Shown: positions 44,368-54,362, counted from the first letter of the stretch. The stretch is 64,000 nt of DNA from Oscillospiraceae bacterium (GCA_015065935.1 SVPI01000001.1:124001-188000), one strand, 5' to 3'. Numbers and translations: made by a program. The notes: generated by a model from the sequence alone, not told the origin.

Positions 44368-45636
44368 GTGCCTGATTATAGAAAGAAAAATGTTAGGCGT
44401 GCTTCTAAAAAGACCAAAAGCCGTGTTAAGGATATTGAAATGAAGAAAAAGCACAGCGAAAAAGAGGAGACCCCCGAAGGTGAGGGCGGCAGGCTACGCG
44501 TTGTTAAAGGAAACAAGAAAAAAAGGCAGGCTGTAACCCGTGCCATTTTAATTACGGTTTCGGTTGTTGCCGCAGTGATTATTTTAGCAAGTGTTTTGCT
44601 TCCCACAGGAATTGGGGATTTTATCACCGGTGTTAAGTATTCCTTAAGCAGCGGGGAATATCCCGTTGCTCTTGTTGGTGCAGATTCCTTGCTTTCACAA
44701 AAGCAGGGAAGCCTTATTTACACCCTTACCGACACAAACCTTGAGGTTTATTCCCTAGGTGGAAAGAAAGCCTTAAGCTCTGCCCACGGTTTTTCTAACC
44801 CTGTAATGAAAACCTCGCCTACAAGGGCTGTGGTTTATGAGCAGGGTGGAAAGGGTATTAAAATCTATGGTGCTGAAAAGCTTATTTTTTCTAAAAATTA
44901 CGAAGATAATATTATATCGGCAGGCTTATCACGTTCAGGCGCTTATGCCGTTGCCACAACCTCGAAGGATTTTGCCTCAAAGGTTACGGTTTATTCAAAA
45001 AATTCAAAAATGCTTTTTGAATGGAGCAGCTCGGTTGAAATTGTAAGCGATGTGGCACTATCTCCAACAGGAAATAAGTTAGCGGTTTCGGTTTTCAGCA
45101 GTCAAAACGGTCAGTACATTTCAAAGGTTTATATTTTCGGCTTTGATTCGGCAACACCGCTTCACACAACAGAGTACAAGGGAAGCCTGATTTATTCCCT
45201 TAGCACACAGTCAAATTCGGGAATTTTTGCCGTTTATAACGGCGGTATGGATTTTATAAGTTGGGGCAAATATAAGGAAAGTAAATTTACCACCGATTAC
45301 GAGGTTCGTATGCAACGTGGCACCAACAGCATTTGCGCCCTTGCAAGCTCAAGAAGTAACGATAAAAAAGATACAAAAATCACTGCATTTTCTAGTGGCG
45401 GCAAACAGCTTTTTGAAATTAACTGGAAACAAAGTATTACCGATTTTGCCGTTATGGGCGATAAAATATTAATTTTAAGTGACACAAGCGTTTATTTGCT
45501 TGATAAAAACGGTAATGTTCTTAAAAAGGGCGATGCCGGTTTTGGCGGTGTTTCGGTGCAGGCTGTTTCAACCGAAAAGGCTGTGGTTGTAACCGATAAC
45601 TCACTTATAAGCGTTGAACTTACCGCAATAAAATAA
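44368..45636 (+). CDS. DUF5711 family membrane-anchored beta-propeller-like protein
   Basis: 422 residues from a GTG at 44368 with AGAAGGTG 7 bp upstream. A long basic cytoplasmic N-terminus (about 1-55, Lys/Arg rich) leads to one membrane helix (about 54-74, RAILITVSVVAAVIILASVLL), then about 340 residues of repeated beta-blade-like strands such as SLIYTLTDTNLEVYSL and KVYIFGFDSATPLHTTEYKGSLIYSLS. This matches the clostridial DUF5711 family, whose function is unknown. It lies between truA and holA. Confidence 0.75.
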   Translation: MPDYRKKNVRRASKKTKSRVKDIEMKKKHSEKEETPEGEGGRLRVVKGNKKKRQAVTRAILITVSVVAAVIILASVLLPTGIGDFITGVKYSLSSGEYPVALVGADSLLSQKQGSLIYTLTDTNLEVYSLGGKKALSSAHGFSNPVMKTSPTRAVVYEQGGKGIKIYGAEKLIFSKNYEDNIISAGLSRSGAYAVATTSKDFASKVTVYSKNSKMLFEWSSSVEIVSDVALSPTGNKLAVSVFSSQNGQYISKVYIFGFDSATPLHTTEYKGSLIYSLSTQSNSGIFAVYNGGMDFISWGKYKESKFTTDYEVRMQRGTNSICALASSRSNDKKDTKITAFSSGGKQLFEINWKQSITDFAVMGDKILILSDTSVYLLDKNGNVLKKGDAGFGGVSVQAVSTEKAVVVTDNSLISVELTAIK

Positions 45637-45649
45637 CGAGGGAATAAAA

Positions 45650-46705
45650 ATGCCGATTTGTTTTGAACAACAACTGAAAAAGAGTTTAGAGCAGGGTCGC
45701 CTTTATGGTGTTTACCTGTTTTTCGGCGATGATTTATATCTTAAAAACCTTTACCTTGACAAAATTATTTCTGCGGCAAATGTGAAGGATGATATTTTTA
45801 ATTTGCACCTCTTTGAGGCATCGGCTGAGCTTCAGCAGGTTTACGATGCGGTTTTGCAGTTTCCTTTAATGAACGATAAAAAGGTTGTAGTTTTAAAGGA
45901 TTTTGCCTTTGAGGATGCAGGAGACAGCGAATTTAAAAAGCTTTGCGAACTGACTGCCGAATGCAATGAGGATAACATTTTCGTTCTTTTATTTGAAGAT
46001 GAGGAGTTTGACCACAAAAGGTCGGCAAGGGCAAAAGCGCTCATTTCCGCTGTGGAAAAGGCAGGCGGCCTTGCGGCACTTATTAACCACCGTGAAACAG
46101 GTGAGCTTGTGCGAATGCTAACGGCAGGCGCTACAAAACGCGGTTGCAAAATGGCGGCAGATGCTGCACGCTATTTAACCCAAAACGTTTCTCAGGATAT
46201 AAGCGTTTTAAAGTTTGAACTTGAAAAGCTGTGCGCCTTTGTTAATGGCGGAACCATTGAAAAAAGCACAGTTGATAGGGTTTGCACAAAAACTGTTGAG
46301 GCTTCAATTTATGATTTAACAAAGGAAATTTTTGCCTGTAACAGCCAAAAGGCCCTGCGCCTTGCCGATGAATTGTTTTATATGCGGCTGGCAGCCTCGT
46401 CAATTCTTTTTACAATGCATTCGGCTTATGTGGATATGTATCGTGTTTTCTGTGCGGCCGAGGCGGGTATTTCTCACGAAACGGTTGCCGAGGATTTTGC
46501 ATATCCTGCAAACAAACAGTTTTTAACAAATTCTGCAAGGCTTAATCTTAGGAACTTTGATGAAAACAAATTAAAACTGAGCTTTGAGGAGCTTTTTAAT
46601 GCAGATAGGCTTCTTAAAAGTTTTGGCACCGATGAGCGTGCTGTTATTGAACAGCTTATAATTCGCCTAATTTATATAATACAAAAGGGTGAAAAAATTG
46701 ATTAA
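45650..46705 (+). CDS. holA: DNA polymerase III subunit delta
   Basis: 351 residues with the HolA layout: an N-terminal AAA+-like domain lacking a functional P-loop (YGVYLFFGDDLYLKNLYLDKI), a lid domain and a C-terminal collar domain. FPLMNDKKVVVLKDF and the C-terminal SFEELFNADRLLKSFGTDERAVIEQLI are typical. It opens the sliding clamp in the clamp loader. Its end overlaps the next gene. Confidence 0.88.
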   Translation: MPICFEQQLKKSLEQGRLYGVYLFFGDDLYLKNLYLDKIISAANVKDDIFNLHLFEASAELQQVYDAVLQFPLMNDKKVVVLKDFAFEDAGDSEFKKLCELTAECNEDNIFVLLFEDEEFDHKRSARAKALISAVEKAGGLAALINHRETGELVRMLTAGATKRGCKMAADAARYLTQNVSQDISVLKFELEKLCAFVNGGTIEKSTVDRVCTKTVEASIYDLTKEIFACNSQKALRLADELFYMRLAASSILFTMHSAYVDMYRVFCAAEAGISHETVAEDFAYPANKQFLTNSARLNLRNFDENKLKLSFEELFNADRLLKSFGTDERAVIEQLIIRLIYIIQKGEKID

Positions 46706-47300
46706 GTTGGATAGAGCCGTTATTGTTGAGGGGAAATATGATAAAATTCACCTTGAAAACTACATAGATGCCCTTATAATTACAACCGACGGTTTTAGAA
46801 TTTTTAAGGATAAGGAAAAGCTGGAGCTTATTCGCGCTTTGGCAAAAACCAAGGGAATTCTTATTTTAACCGACTCAGACAATGCGGGCAAGGTTATTCG
46901 CTCCCACCTTAAGCAGTGTATAAGTGAAGGCGATATTTTAAATGTTTATCTCCCCGCAATTTTGGGAAAAGAACGGCGCAAGAAAAAAAGTGGTGCCGAG
47001 GGAATTCTGGGTGTTGAGGGAGTAAATGGTGATATAATTTTAGATGCACTTAAAAACGCAGGTGTTACAGCCTGCAAAAGTGAAAAACGCCGGCGAAAAA
47101 TTGAAACTCGTGATATGTATTTTTGGGCTCTTTCGGGAACTTCGTGCGCAAACGAAAACCGCGTTAGCCTTTTAAAGCATTTGAATTTGCCCACAAATTT
47201 AACCACACCGGCTTTAATTGATTATGCCAACTGTGTTTACGGTTATGAAAATTTTGAAAATAAGGTGAAGGAATGGCAAGAACTGAGGGACAAAAATTAA
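46698..47300 (+). CDS. RNase M5-like TOPRIM protein
   Basis: 200 residues from a TTG at 46698 with AAGGGTG upstream; a GTG at 46689 is also possible. The TOPRIM fold is clear: AVIVEGKYDKIHLENYID holds the catalytic Glu and ILILTDSDNAGKVIRSHL the DxD pair. The C-terminal part and length match ribonuclease M5, which matures 5S rRNA, although KSGAEGILGVEGV is the only other family box I can see. It overlaps holA by 8 bp and the WYL gene by 28 bp. Confidence 0.75.
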   Translation: MIKLDRAVIVEGKYDKIHLENYIDALIITTDGFRIFKDKEKLELIRALAKTKGILILTDSDNAGKVIRSHLKQCISEGDILNVYLPAILGKERRKKKSGAEGILGVEGVNGDIILDALKNAGVTACKSEKRRRKIETRDMYFWALSGTSCANENRVSLLKHLNLPTNLTTPALIDYANCVYGYENFENKVKEWQELRDKN

Positions 47301-48271
47301 AACTGCTCTACCTTATGGAGATTTTTAAAAAATATTCCGATGAGGAACATCCACTGACCACTCCGCAAATAATAGAACATCTTGCAAAGCACGGTATCGA
47401 AGCCGAAAGAAAGTCGATTTACCGTGATATAGATGTGCTTATTGATTATGGTTTTGACATTGTTAAAAATCGCGGCAACGGCGGTGGCTTTTTCCTTTTC
47501 TCAAGGGAGTTTGAGGTTCCCGAAATTAAGCTTCTTACCGATGCCGTTCAGGCGGCAAGCTTTATAACTGCTAAAAAATCGAGAGAGCTTACCCAAAAGC
47601 TGGATGAAATGCTCAGCGTTTATGAGGCTAAAAAACAAAAGGGCTATTCCTACATTGATATTAGCCATAAATGCAAAAATGAAGAGATTTATTATACTAT
47701 TGATAACTTAAGCCGTGCTATAGAAAAGCGCGTTAAGGTTCAGTTTAAATATGTGAGAAGAAGGCTTAAGGATAACCGTACTGTTTGTATGGATGAAAAA
47801 ATTATCACGGTAAGCCCTTATGCACTTCTTTGGCAGGATGATTCCTATTACCTTGTGTGCAACAATGAAAAATATGATAATTTAATGAATTTGCGCCTTG
47901 ATAGAATGCGCTCAGTGGCACTGTTATCAGAACCATTCAGGCATTTTAAAGAGGTTAGTGAATATAAAGAAAGCTTTGACATTGCCGATTATGCTGCAAA
48001 GTCTTTTAATATGTTTTGCGGTGAGCCCACAAAAATTAAGCTACGCTGCGAAAGGGAGCTTCTTGAGCAGGCAATAGACCGTTTTGGTGAGGATATTTTT
48101 ATTTACAATGTTCAGGAAAACACCTTTGACTTTGATGTTAACGCCAATTTGAGTGATGGCCTTGTAAGCTGGATTTTGCAGTTTGGAAAAAGTGTTGAAG
48201 CAGTAGAGCCGCAGTCACTTAGAGAAATGATAAAAAACCGGTTAAGTGATTTAAACGAGCTTTATAAATGA
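47273..48271 (+). CDS. WYL-domain transcriptional regulator
   Basis: 332 residues. An N-terminal winged helix (about 1-60, with ERKSIYRDIDVLIDYGFDI) precedes a WYL domain (about 140-220, VQFKYVRR...TVSPYALLWQDDSYYLVCNNE) and a C-terminal extension. Such regulators sense small ligands or nucleic acid; here no target is apparent. It overlaps the upstream gene by 28 bp, has AAGG before the ATG, and is followed by gene debris and a terminator. Confidence 0.9.
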   Translation: MARTEGQKLKLLYLMEIFKKYSDEEHPLTTPQIIEHLAKHGIEAERKSIYRDIDVLIDYGFDIVKNRGNGGGFFLFSREFEVPEIKLLTDAVQAASFITAKKSRELTQKLDEMLSVYEAKKQKGYSYIDISHKCKNEEIYYTIDNLSRAIEKRVKVQFKYVRRRLKDNRTVCMDEKIITVSPYALLWQDDSYYLVCNNEKYDNLMNLRLDRMRSVALLSEPFRHFKEVSEYKESFDIADYAAKSFNMFCGEPTKIKLRCERELLEQAIDRFGEDIFIYNVQENTFDFDVNANLSDGLVSWILQFGKSVEAVEPQSLREMIKNRLSDLNELYK

Positions 48272-48281
48272 GGAACAATTA

Positions 48282-48359
48282 ATGCAGTCTAAAAAAATAA
48301 CCCTTTCAAGTGAACTTATGTACCTTGTGGCAACGGTGGTTTTAGCCTTTATTGATTGA
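48282..48359 (+). pseudogene. 25-codon remnant of a membrane protein gene
   Basis: ATG with GAGGAAC upstream opens a reading frame MQSKKITLSSELMYLVATVV that stops after 25 codons in the middle of its first hydrophobic helix. The start resembles clostridial YitT/DUF6198-like membrane proteins, which continue for about 200 residues; nothing of that remains downstream. It is best read as the 5-prime stump of a deleted gene, though a true mini-protein is possible. Confidence 0.4.
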
Positions 48360-48421
48360 TAAATTCTTTGAAATTAAACTCACATTTAAAAAACTAGAAG
48401 AAAAATTTGTTATATAGATTA

Positions 48422-48453
48422 AAAAAGCAGCAACCAAACGGTTGCTGCTTTTT
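48422..48453. terminator. Bidirectional terminator between gene remnant and DUF1624 pseudogene
   Basis: AAAAAGCAGCAACC pairs perfectly with GGTTGCTGCTTTTT around AAAC. Confidence 0.9.
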
Positions 48454-49191
48454 AAAATAATACTGAGAAAATCAAATATAAAATCGGTTGGTGCGCAAGG
48501 TAAATGATAAGTGAATGCCGACCAATGAAATTTAGCAAAAAAACAGGTTTTGTTGTAAGATATCTTAAAAGATTTTGCTTTTTGAAAAGCAGACAGAAAA
48601 AGTAACCGCAAAGGAAAAGAAAAAACCAGGGGAGAAATGAGAAATAATCGGTGGAATAAAAAGTATAGTTTGGAAACCCCAAAAATGCGGTTAAATAGTT
48701 TGCATAAAGAAATTCGGGCAGTTTTATAAATTAATTGTGCCAAAGCCTAAAAAGCCTAAATTGCAGTTTTTAAATAATAGAAAAAGCAGCAATGAAATTA
48801 TAACACCTATTTCAGGTGGAATTTTATTAAAAAGTTTTTCAAGGGGAATTACAGCAAGCATTGCAGTGCCCAAAAAGGTGAGAACACCAAAAACAATGGG
48901 GAAATCAGGCATAACAATATGGGTAACCAGGGTTACAAGCGCGCCGCCGCCAAACACCATAAGTCCTCTTTTTAAATGCTTTGAGCCAAGGGCGCGGCAA
49001 AAACCCGAAAGGAAAATAAAGGTTATGCAAATGCTCTGCTGCCAAATTTTCCTTGGAGCTCCTGTAAACCAAGGCAGAGAAATCCCTTGAAGGTATGCAA
49101 GATTCCAAAGGGCATGGTATATAACCATACTGATAATTGTTATTCCTCGCAGGGTATCGAGTAGGTGAAGCCGTGTTTTTGTTTGTTCCAT
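48452..49191 (-). pseudogene. DUF1624 (heparan-alpha-glucosaminide acetyltransferase-like) membrane protein, frameshifted
   Basis: The frame from ATG 49191 reads MEQTKTRLHLLDTLRGITIISMV, several membrane helices, and stops at 48724-48726. Continuing in the minus-1 frame gives IKLPEFLYANYLTAFLGF, then DYFSFLPWFFLFLCGYF and FIGRHSLIIYLAHQPILYL, which is the expected C-terminal half ending at 48452. Joined, the protein would be about 245 residues, of acyltransferase-like membrane type. The break is a single-base deletion or sequencing error. It lies 7 bp after ygiQ, in the same operon. Confidence 0.75.
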
Positions 49192-49198
49192 ACTTTTT

Positions 49199-51061
49199 TT
49201 ACTTTTTCTTTTTCTTGTGAATATTTCGAATGGTCTTTTTCTTTTTAGGCTGCGACACAAAACCCTTATCAGGCGCAACAAGGCAGTTTGGTCCCGTGCC
49301 AATAAGGTCGGTGCGGTGTGCCGCTTTAAGGGCAGAAAGCACCAGCGTTCTGTTTTCGGGCTTGAAATATTGTAACAGTGCCCTTTGCTGTGCCTTTTCC
49401 TTCATTGTTTTGGGAACATAGATTTTTTCCATTGTGTAGGGGTCAAGCTCGGTGTAGAACATACAGGTTGAAACAGTGCCCGGCGTTGGATAAAAATCCT
49501 GTACCTGCTCGGGGTGAAGCCCCTCTTTTTTTAGGAAAAGGGACAACTCAATGGCATCGTTTATGGTGCTGCCGGGGTGGGAGGACATAAGATATGGCAC
49601 CAAAAACTGTTCCTTATTAACACTTTTAGTAAGCTCATAAAAACGCTTTTTGAATTTGTTGTAGGTTGAAATTGCAGGCTTTCCCATTCTCTTTAGCACG
49701 TTTGCACTACAGTGCTCGGGGGCAACCTTTAGTTGACCGCTTGTGTGGTGTAAAACAAGCTCCTTAAAAAACTCCTCATTTTCATCTGCAATAAGATAGT
49801 CAAAGCGAATTCCCGAACGAATAAACACCTTTTTAACCTTTGGTATTTTGCGCAGTTTTCGAAGCAGTGAAAGGTAATCGCTGTGGTCAACCTTAAGTGC
49901 AGGACAGGGGGTAGGCGCCAAGCATTTTTTGCCCTTGCAAAGGCCGTGCTTTAACTGCTTATCGCAGGAGGGTGCTCTAAAATTCGCTGTTGGGCCTCCA
50001 ACATCGTGAATATATCCTTTAAAGTCAGGATATTTGGTGATTTTTTCAACCTCACTGATAACCGATTCGTGACTGCGGCAGGAAATTTGCCTGCCTTGGT
50101 GGTAGGCAAGTGAGCAGAAATTACAAGCACCAAAACAGCCTCGGTTGTGAATAACCGAGAACTTAACCTCCTTTATGGCTTCAACGCCTCCAAGGGCTTC
50201 GTAGGAGGGGTGATAATCCCGCATATAGGGCAGGGAATATACCTCATCCATTTCCTCGGTTGTTAAGGGCGGCATAGGAGGATTTTGAATAACAATTTTA
50301 TCTGAGTGGCGCTGAATAACCGTTTTACCCCTTACGGCATCGTGCTCATCTTGCTGAATTCGGCAGGAAATTGCATACTGCTTTTTGCCCTGTTCAGAGT
50401 TTTCGCTAACCGCCTCAAATGAGGGGCACTCCTGGCAGGGGCGAGGTGTGTAATCTTTAGTATCAACTGCAATGCAGGTGCCTAAAATATCTTTTAAAGT
50501 TTCTATGTTTTCGCCGTTTTTAAGACGCCGGGCAATTTCAACACAGTGTTTTTCACCCATACCGTACATCAAAATATCGGCTTTTGAGTCAATAAGAATT
50601 GAGGGTCGAACTCTATCATCCCAATAATCATAATGGGCAAAACGGCGAAGTGATGCTTCAAGTCCGCCAATGGCAATGGGAATATCTCCAAAAAGTTCGC
50701 GCACCTTGTTTGAATAAACAATGGTCGCTCTATCGGGCCGCTTGCCCGCCTTATTTCCGGGTGTGTAGGCATCATCACTACGGCGTTTTTTGGCGGCGGT
50801 GTAGTGAGCCACCATTGAATCAATATTACCGCCGTTTATAAAGAATGCAAGGGCAGGGCGACCAAACTCCATATAATCGCTGTCTTTTGTAGGCTGTGAA
50901 ATTATTGCAACCTTAAAGCCTGCATTTTCCAGCACGCGGGAAATAACAGCGGTGCCAAAGCTAGGGTGGTCAACATAAGCATCGCCTGTAATTATAACAA
51001 TATCCGGGCGCTCCCAACCGAGAGCCGCTGCTTCACTTTTGGTAATAGGTAAAAAGGGCAT
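49199..51061 (-). CDS. YgiQ-family radical SAM protein
   Basis: 620 residues from the ATG at 51061 (MPFLPITKSEAAALGW), which has GAGGTGG at 6 bp; an upstream in-frame start would add 39 odd hydrophobic residues. The radical SAM cluster motif is CFGACNFC, in HNRGCFGACNFCSLAYHQGR. The N-terminal part is the conserved UPF0313 domain and the C-terminus is Lys-rich (KKKKTIRNIHKKKKK). The reaction is not known. The gene is divergent from comM. Confidence 0.9.
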   Translation of the reverse strand: MPFLPITKSEAAALGWERPDIVIITGDAYVDHPSFGTAVISRVLENAGFKVAIISQPTKDSDYMEFGRPALAFFINGGNIDSMVAHYTAAKKRRSDDAYTPGNKAGKRPDRATIVYSNKVRELFGDIPIAIGGLEASLRRFAHYDYWDDRVRPSILIDSKADILMYGMGEKHCVEIARRLKNGENIETLKDILGTCIAVDTKDYTPRPCQECPSFEAVSENSEQGKKQYAISCRIQQDEHDAVRGKTVIQRHSDKIVIQNPPMPPLTTEEMDEVYSLPYMRDYHPSYEALGGVEAIKEVKFSVIHNRGCFGACNFCSLAYHQGRQISCRSHESVISEVEKITKYPDFKGYIHDVGGPTANFRAPSCDKQLKHGLCKGKKCLAPTPCPALKVDHSDYLSLLRKLRKIPKVKKVFIRSGIRFDYLIADENEEFFKELVLHHTSGQLKVAPEHCSANVLKRMGKPAISTYNKFKKRFYELTKSVNKEQFLVPYLMSSHPGSTINDAIELSLFLKKEGLHPEQVQDFYPTPGTVSTCMFYTELDPYTMEKIYVPKTMKEKAQQRALLQYFKPENRTLVLSALKAAHRTDLIGTGPNCLVAPDKGFVSQPKKKKTIRNIHKKKKK

Positions 51062-51128
51062 AAAATCCACCTCTATGTTATTTTCTAATTGATTATACAA
51101 TATAAACCATAAAAAATCAAATATGTCA

Positions 51129-51157
51129 TTGTGAAATGTAAAAAAATGGTATATAAT
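51129..51157 (+). promoter_or_regulatory. Promoter of comM
   Basis: TTGTGA (51129-51134), 17 bp and TATAAT (51152-51157). The predicted transcript start near 51164 excludes an ATG at 51156 and supports the start at 51177. Confidence 0.7.
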
Positions 51158-51176
51158 GAAAAAAGGATGTGATTTC

Positions 51177-52709
51177 ATGTTTGCTAAACTTAACAGCGTT
51201 GCGGTTTTCGGAATGGAAACCTATCTTTTACAAATTGAAACTGACATTTCAAACGGTCTACCTGCCTTTGATATTGTAGGACTCCCCGATGCATCGGTTA
51301 AGGAATCAAGAGACAGGGTGCGCTCTGCCCTTAAAAACTGTGGATTTAAATTTCCACCAAGCAGAATAACCGTTAATTTGGCACCTGCTGACCTTAAAAA
51401 AGAAGGACCTATTTACGATTTGCCAATTCTTTTAGCCATTCTCCTTGCAACCAAGCAGTTAACGGCAGATGTAACTGAGAGTGCTTTTATAGGCGAGGTT
51501 TCTCTTGACGGCAATGTTAGAAGCGTTAACGGCGTTCTTGCAATGGCCATTTGTGCAAAGGAAACAGGAATTAAAAAATTCTTTGTACCAAAGGAAAACG
51601 CTGCAGAGGCCGCTGTTGTTGAGGGAATTGATATTTATCCTGTGAGCACCGTTAAGGACCTTATTTCTCATCTTAATGATGAATGGGAAATTGAAAAGGC
51701 AACACCTGTTAAAACCGAAAAAAGAGATAATTACAGCGGCCTGGATTTTGCCGATGTTAAGGGACAAACTCTGGCAAAGCGTGCGCTTGAAATTGCAGCG
51801 GCAGGCGGCCATAATATTCTGCTTATTGGCCCGCCGGGGTCGGGTAAAAGTATGCTTGCAAAGCGCCTTCCTACAATTCTACCTGAAATGACCTTTGAGG
51901 AGTCCATTCAAACCACAAAAATCCATTCCATTGCAGGAATTTTAGACCCCGAAAACCCACTTATAACCTCTCGCCCATTCAGGTCACCGCATCATACCAT
52001 TTCGGCACCGGGTCTTACAGGTGGCGGCACAGTGCCAAAGCCGGGCGAAATCTCCCTTGCACATAATGGTGTGCTGTTTTTGGATGAGTTGCCTGAATTC
52101 CATCGGGATGTTATGGAGGCAATGCGCCAACCTATTGAGGATGGTAAGGTTACTATTTCCCGCGTTGCAGGAACTCTTACATATCCTAGTTCGGTTACCT
52201 TTGTTGCCGCAATGAATCCTTGCCCTTGTGGATTTTTCGGTCATCCTACAAACCGCTGTATTTGTTCTCCCAATGCTGTGCAAAAGTATTTGAACAGGGT
52301 TTCAGGTCCTATGCTTGACCGCCTTGATTTACACATTGAAGTGCCGCCTGTCGACTATAATTCTCTTAACAGCCACGCTCCCCAGGAAACCTCAGCGCAA
52401 ATCAGAGAAAGGGTTAATGCCGCGCGGGCAATTCAAACCGAAAGGTATAAGGGAACAGGTGTAACCTGTAATGCAAGGCTAACCCCTGCACTTATGAAAA
52501 AGCACTGTGTTTTAAATGACTCAGCCTCGGGAATTTTAAAGGCCGCCTTTGATAAGCTGGGAATGTCGGCAAGAGCCTATGACAGAATTTTAAAGGTTGC
52601 AAGAACCATTGCTGACCTTTGTGGCTCTGAAGCCATTGAAGCTAATCATATTGCCGAGGCGATTCAGTTTAGAAGTCTTGACAGAAAATATTGGGGAAAC
52701 CAGGAATAA
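51177..52709 (+). CDS. YifB/ComM family magnesium-chelatase-like ATPase
   Basis: 510 residues from the ATG at 51177, supported by promoter position and AAGGATG. An N-terminal Lon-protease-like fold (about 1-165) precedes an AAA+ domain with Walker A GPPGSGKS (about 215-222) and Walker B VLFLDELPEF, and a C-terminal Mg-chelatase-like domain with RAYDRILKVARTIADL. ComM is a hexameric helicase for branch migration during natural transformation in other bacteria; here the role is inferred. It is a single gene with a terminator. Confidence 0.93.
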   Translation: MFAKLNSVAVFGMETYLLQIETDISNGLPAFDIVGLPDASVKESRDRVRSALKNCGFKFPPSRITVNLAPADLKKEGPIYDLPILLAILLATKQLTADVTESAFIGEVSLDGNVRSVNGVLAMAICAKETGIKKFFVPKENAAEAAVVEGIDIYPVSTVKDLISHLNDEWEIEKATPVKTEKRDNYSGLDFADVKGQTLAKRALEIAAAGGHNILLIGPPGSGKSMLAKRLPTILPEMTFEESIQTTKIHSIAGILDPENPLITSRPFRSPHHTISAPGLTGGGTVPKPGEISLAHNGVLFLDELPEFHRDVMEAMRQPIEDGKVTISRVAGTLTYPSSVTFVAAMNPCPCGFFGHPTNRCICSPNAVQKYLNRVSGPMLDRLDLHIEVPPVDYNSLNSHAPQETSAQIRERVNAARAIQTERYKGTGVTCNARLTPALMKKHCVLNDSASGILKAAFDKLGMSARAYDRILKVARTIADLCGSEAIEANHIAEAIQFRSLDRKYWGNQE

Positions 52710-52710
52710 A

Positions 52711-52745
52711 AAAGACCGCCGAAAGGCGGTCTTTAATATTTTGTT
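52711..52745. terminator. Bidirectional terminator between comM and the symporter gene
   Basis: AAAGACCGCC pairs with GGCGGTCTTT around GAAA and is followed by AATATTTTG. Confidence 0.88.
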
Positions 52746-54330
52746 ATTTATTGTAGCAAGCAAATTTTTCCTCTATATTTTGCGGTAAGGTTTTTTGTGT
52801 AAGCAGGCTCACAATGGGAACAAGGATAAGTCCGCCAACCATTGCGAAAACGCCTGAGTAGAGGGAATTTGTAAATATAAATTCAATAACAGGAATTCCC
52901 TTAACGCTTAGCCAACCAACGCTGATGCAAAGCTGAATAATTTCAAGGCCCGTTCCGAAGATAAAGCTTGCGGCAACGGCGGCCTTTGTGGTGCCTTTCC
53001 AATAAAGTCCATAAAGAAAGGGGGCAAGGAATGCGCCTGCAAGTGCGCCCCAGGAAACGCCCATCATTTGTGCAATGAATACCGAATCAGCCCAAATAGA
53101 ATCCTTAAGAATTGCAATAACAGCTGAAACAGCGATAAAGAATACAATGAAAATTCTCAGTACAAAAACGCTCTTTTTCTCGCTCATTTCACTCTTTTTT
53201 GAGGCAAGAGGTTTAATTACGTCAAGGGTTAGGGTAGAAGATGAGGTAAGCACAAGCGAAGAAAGTGTGGACATTGAAGCAGCGAGAACTAAAACAATGA
53301 TAAGGGAAATTATAACAGGGGAGAGGTCAGAAAGCATTGTGGGAACAACCTTGTCAAAAAGCACTTTGCCCGTCTCAGTGTTAAAATAACCTGACTCAAT
53401 CATTTGAGAAGTATAAAGTTTACCAAAACCGCCTAGGAAATAGCAACCGCCTGCAACAATAACGGCAAAAACTGTGGAAATGAGTGTGCCCTTTTTAATG
53501 GAACCCTCATCCTTAATTGAATAGAACTTGCCAACCATTTGAGGTAGTCCCCAGGTACCAAGGGATGTGAGCATTACAACAAAGAAAAGGAAAATAGGAT
53601 TAGGTCCAAAACAGGATGTAAATTCAGTACCTGCCTGAACATTTAAGGCTTCTACCGCGGCGTTTAAACCGCCGTTTTGTGTAAGAACCGAGGCAATTAC
53701 GGCAACAATTCCCGCAAGCATAATTATTCCCTGAATGAAGTCGTTAACGGCAGTTGCCATATAGCCGCCGAAAATAACATAAATTCCTGTTAAAACTGCC
53801 ATTATAAGTACAACAACAAAATAGGGAATGGCGAACACATTATTAAATAGGGAAGAAAGGCCGTTGTAAAGAGAAGCAGTGTAGGGAATAAGGAATACGA
53901 AAACTATAAACGAGGCAACTACCTTAAGTTTTTTAGAGTCATATCTCTTTTCAAAGAAATCGGGCATTGTCTTTGAGCCTAAGTGCTGTGTCATAACGCG
54001 GGTTCTTTTACCTAAAACAAGCCAGGCAAGCAGGGAGCCGATAAAGGCATTTCCAAGGCCAATCCAGGTGGAGGCAAGGCCGAAATTCCAACCAAACTGA
54101 CCTGCATAGCCTACAAATATAACTGCTGAAAAGTAGGAGGTACCAAAGGCGAACGCTGTAAGCCAAGGCCCAACGGAGCGACCACCCAGCACAAAGCTGT
54201 CAACACTTACCGAGTGTTTGCGGCAGGCAAAACCCACGCCAATCATCAAGCCAAAAAAGCAAAGGAGCATTGGAATGGCTATCCACAGTGTTGTGGAATT
54301 TGTAGGAGTTACCGCTAAAGAAATGGGCAT
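52744..54330 (-). CDS. Sodium:solute symporter family protein
   Basis: 528 residues and about 13 membrane helices. The start of the core has SFVLGGRSVGPWLTAFAFGTSYFSAVIFVGYAG, a sodium-site helix typical of the SSS family, and ASMSTLSSLVLTSSSTLTLDV holds the paired Ser/Thr of the second sodium-site helix. The substrate is not readable from sequence. It is divergent from the acyl-CoA ligase-ior operon and the two promoters carry the same dyad, so uptake of an aromatic acid or amino acid is suggested (inference). Confidence 0.9.
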   Translation of the reverse strand: MPISLAVTPTNSTTLWIAIPMLLCFFGLMIGVGFACRKHSVSVDSFVLGGRSVGPWLTAFAFGTSYFSAVIFVGYAGQFGWNFGLASTWIGLGNAFIGSLLAWLVLGKRTRVMTQHLGSKTMPDFFEKRYDSKKLKVVASFIVFVFLIPYTASLYNGLSSLFNNVFAIPYFVVVLIMAVLTGIYVIFGGYMATAVNDFIQGIIMLAGIVAVIASVLTQNGGLNAAVEALNVQAGTEFTSCFGPNPIFLFFVVMLTSLGTWGLPQMVGKFYSIKDEGSIKKGTLISTVFAVIVAGGCYFLGGFGKLYTSQMIESGYFNTETGKVLFDKVVPTMLSDLSPVIISLIIVLVLAASMSTLSSLVLTSSSTLTLDVIKPLASKKSEMSEKKSVFVLRIFIVFFIAVSAVIAILKDSIWADSVFIAQMMGVSWGALAGAFLAPFLYGLYWKGTTKAAVAASFIFGTGLEIIQLCISVGWLSVKGIPVIEFIFTNSLYSGVFAMVGGLILVPIVSLLTQKTLPQNIEEKFACYNK

Positions 54331-54362
54331 AAAAAATCAACCTTTCGTGATAGAAAAAACTC

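Noticed and set aside
48342..48743. 133-codon minus-strand frame over the DUF1624 break
   Set aside because: It starts with residues shared by chance and does not continue the family pattern; the continuation is in the third frame.
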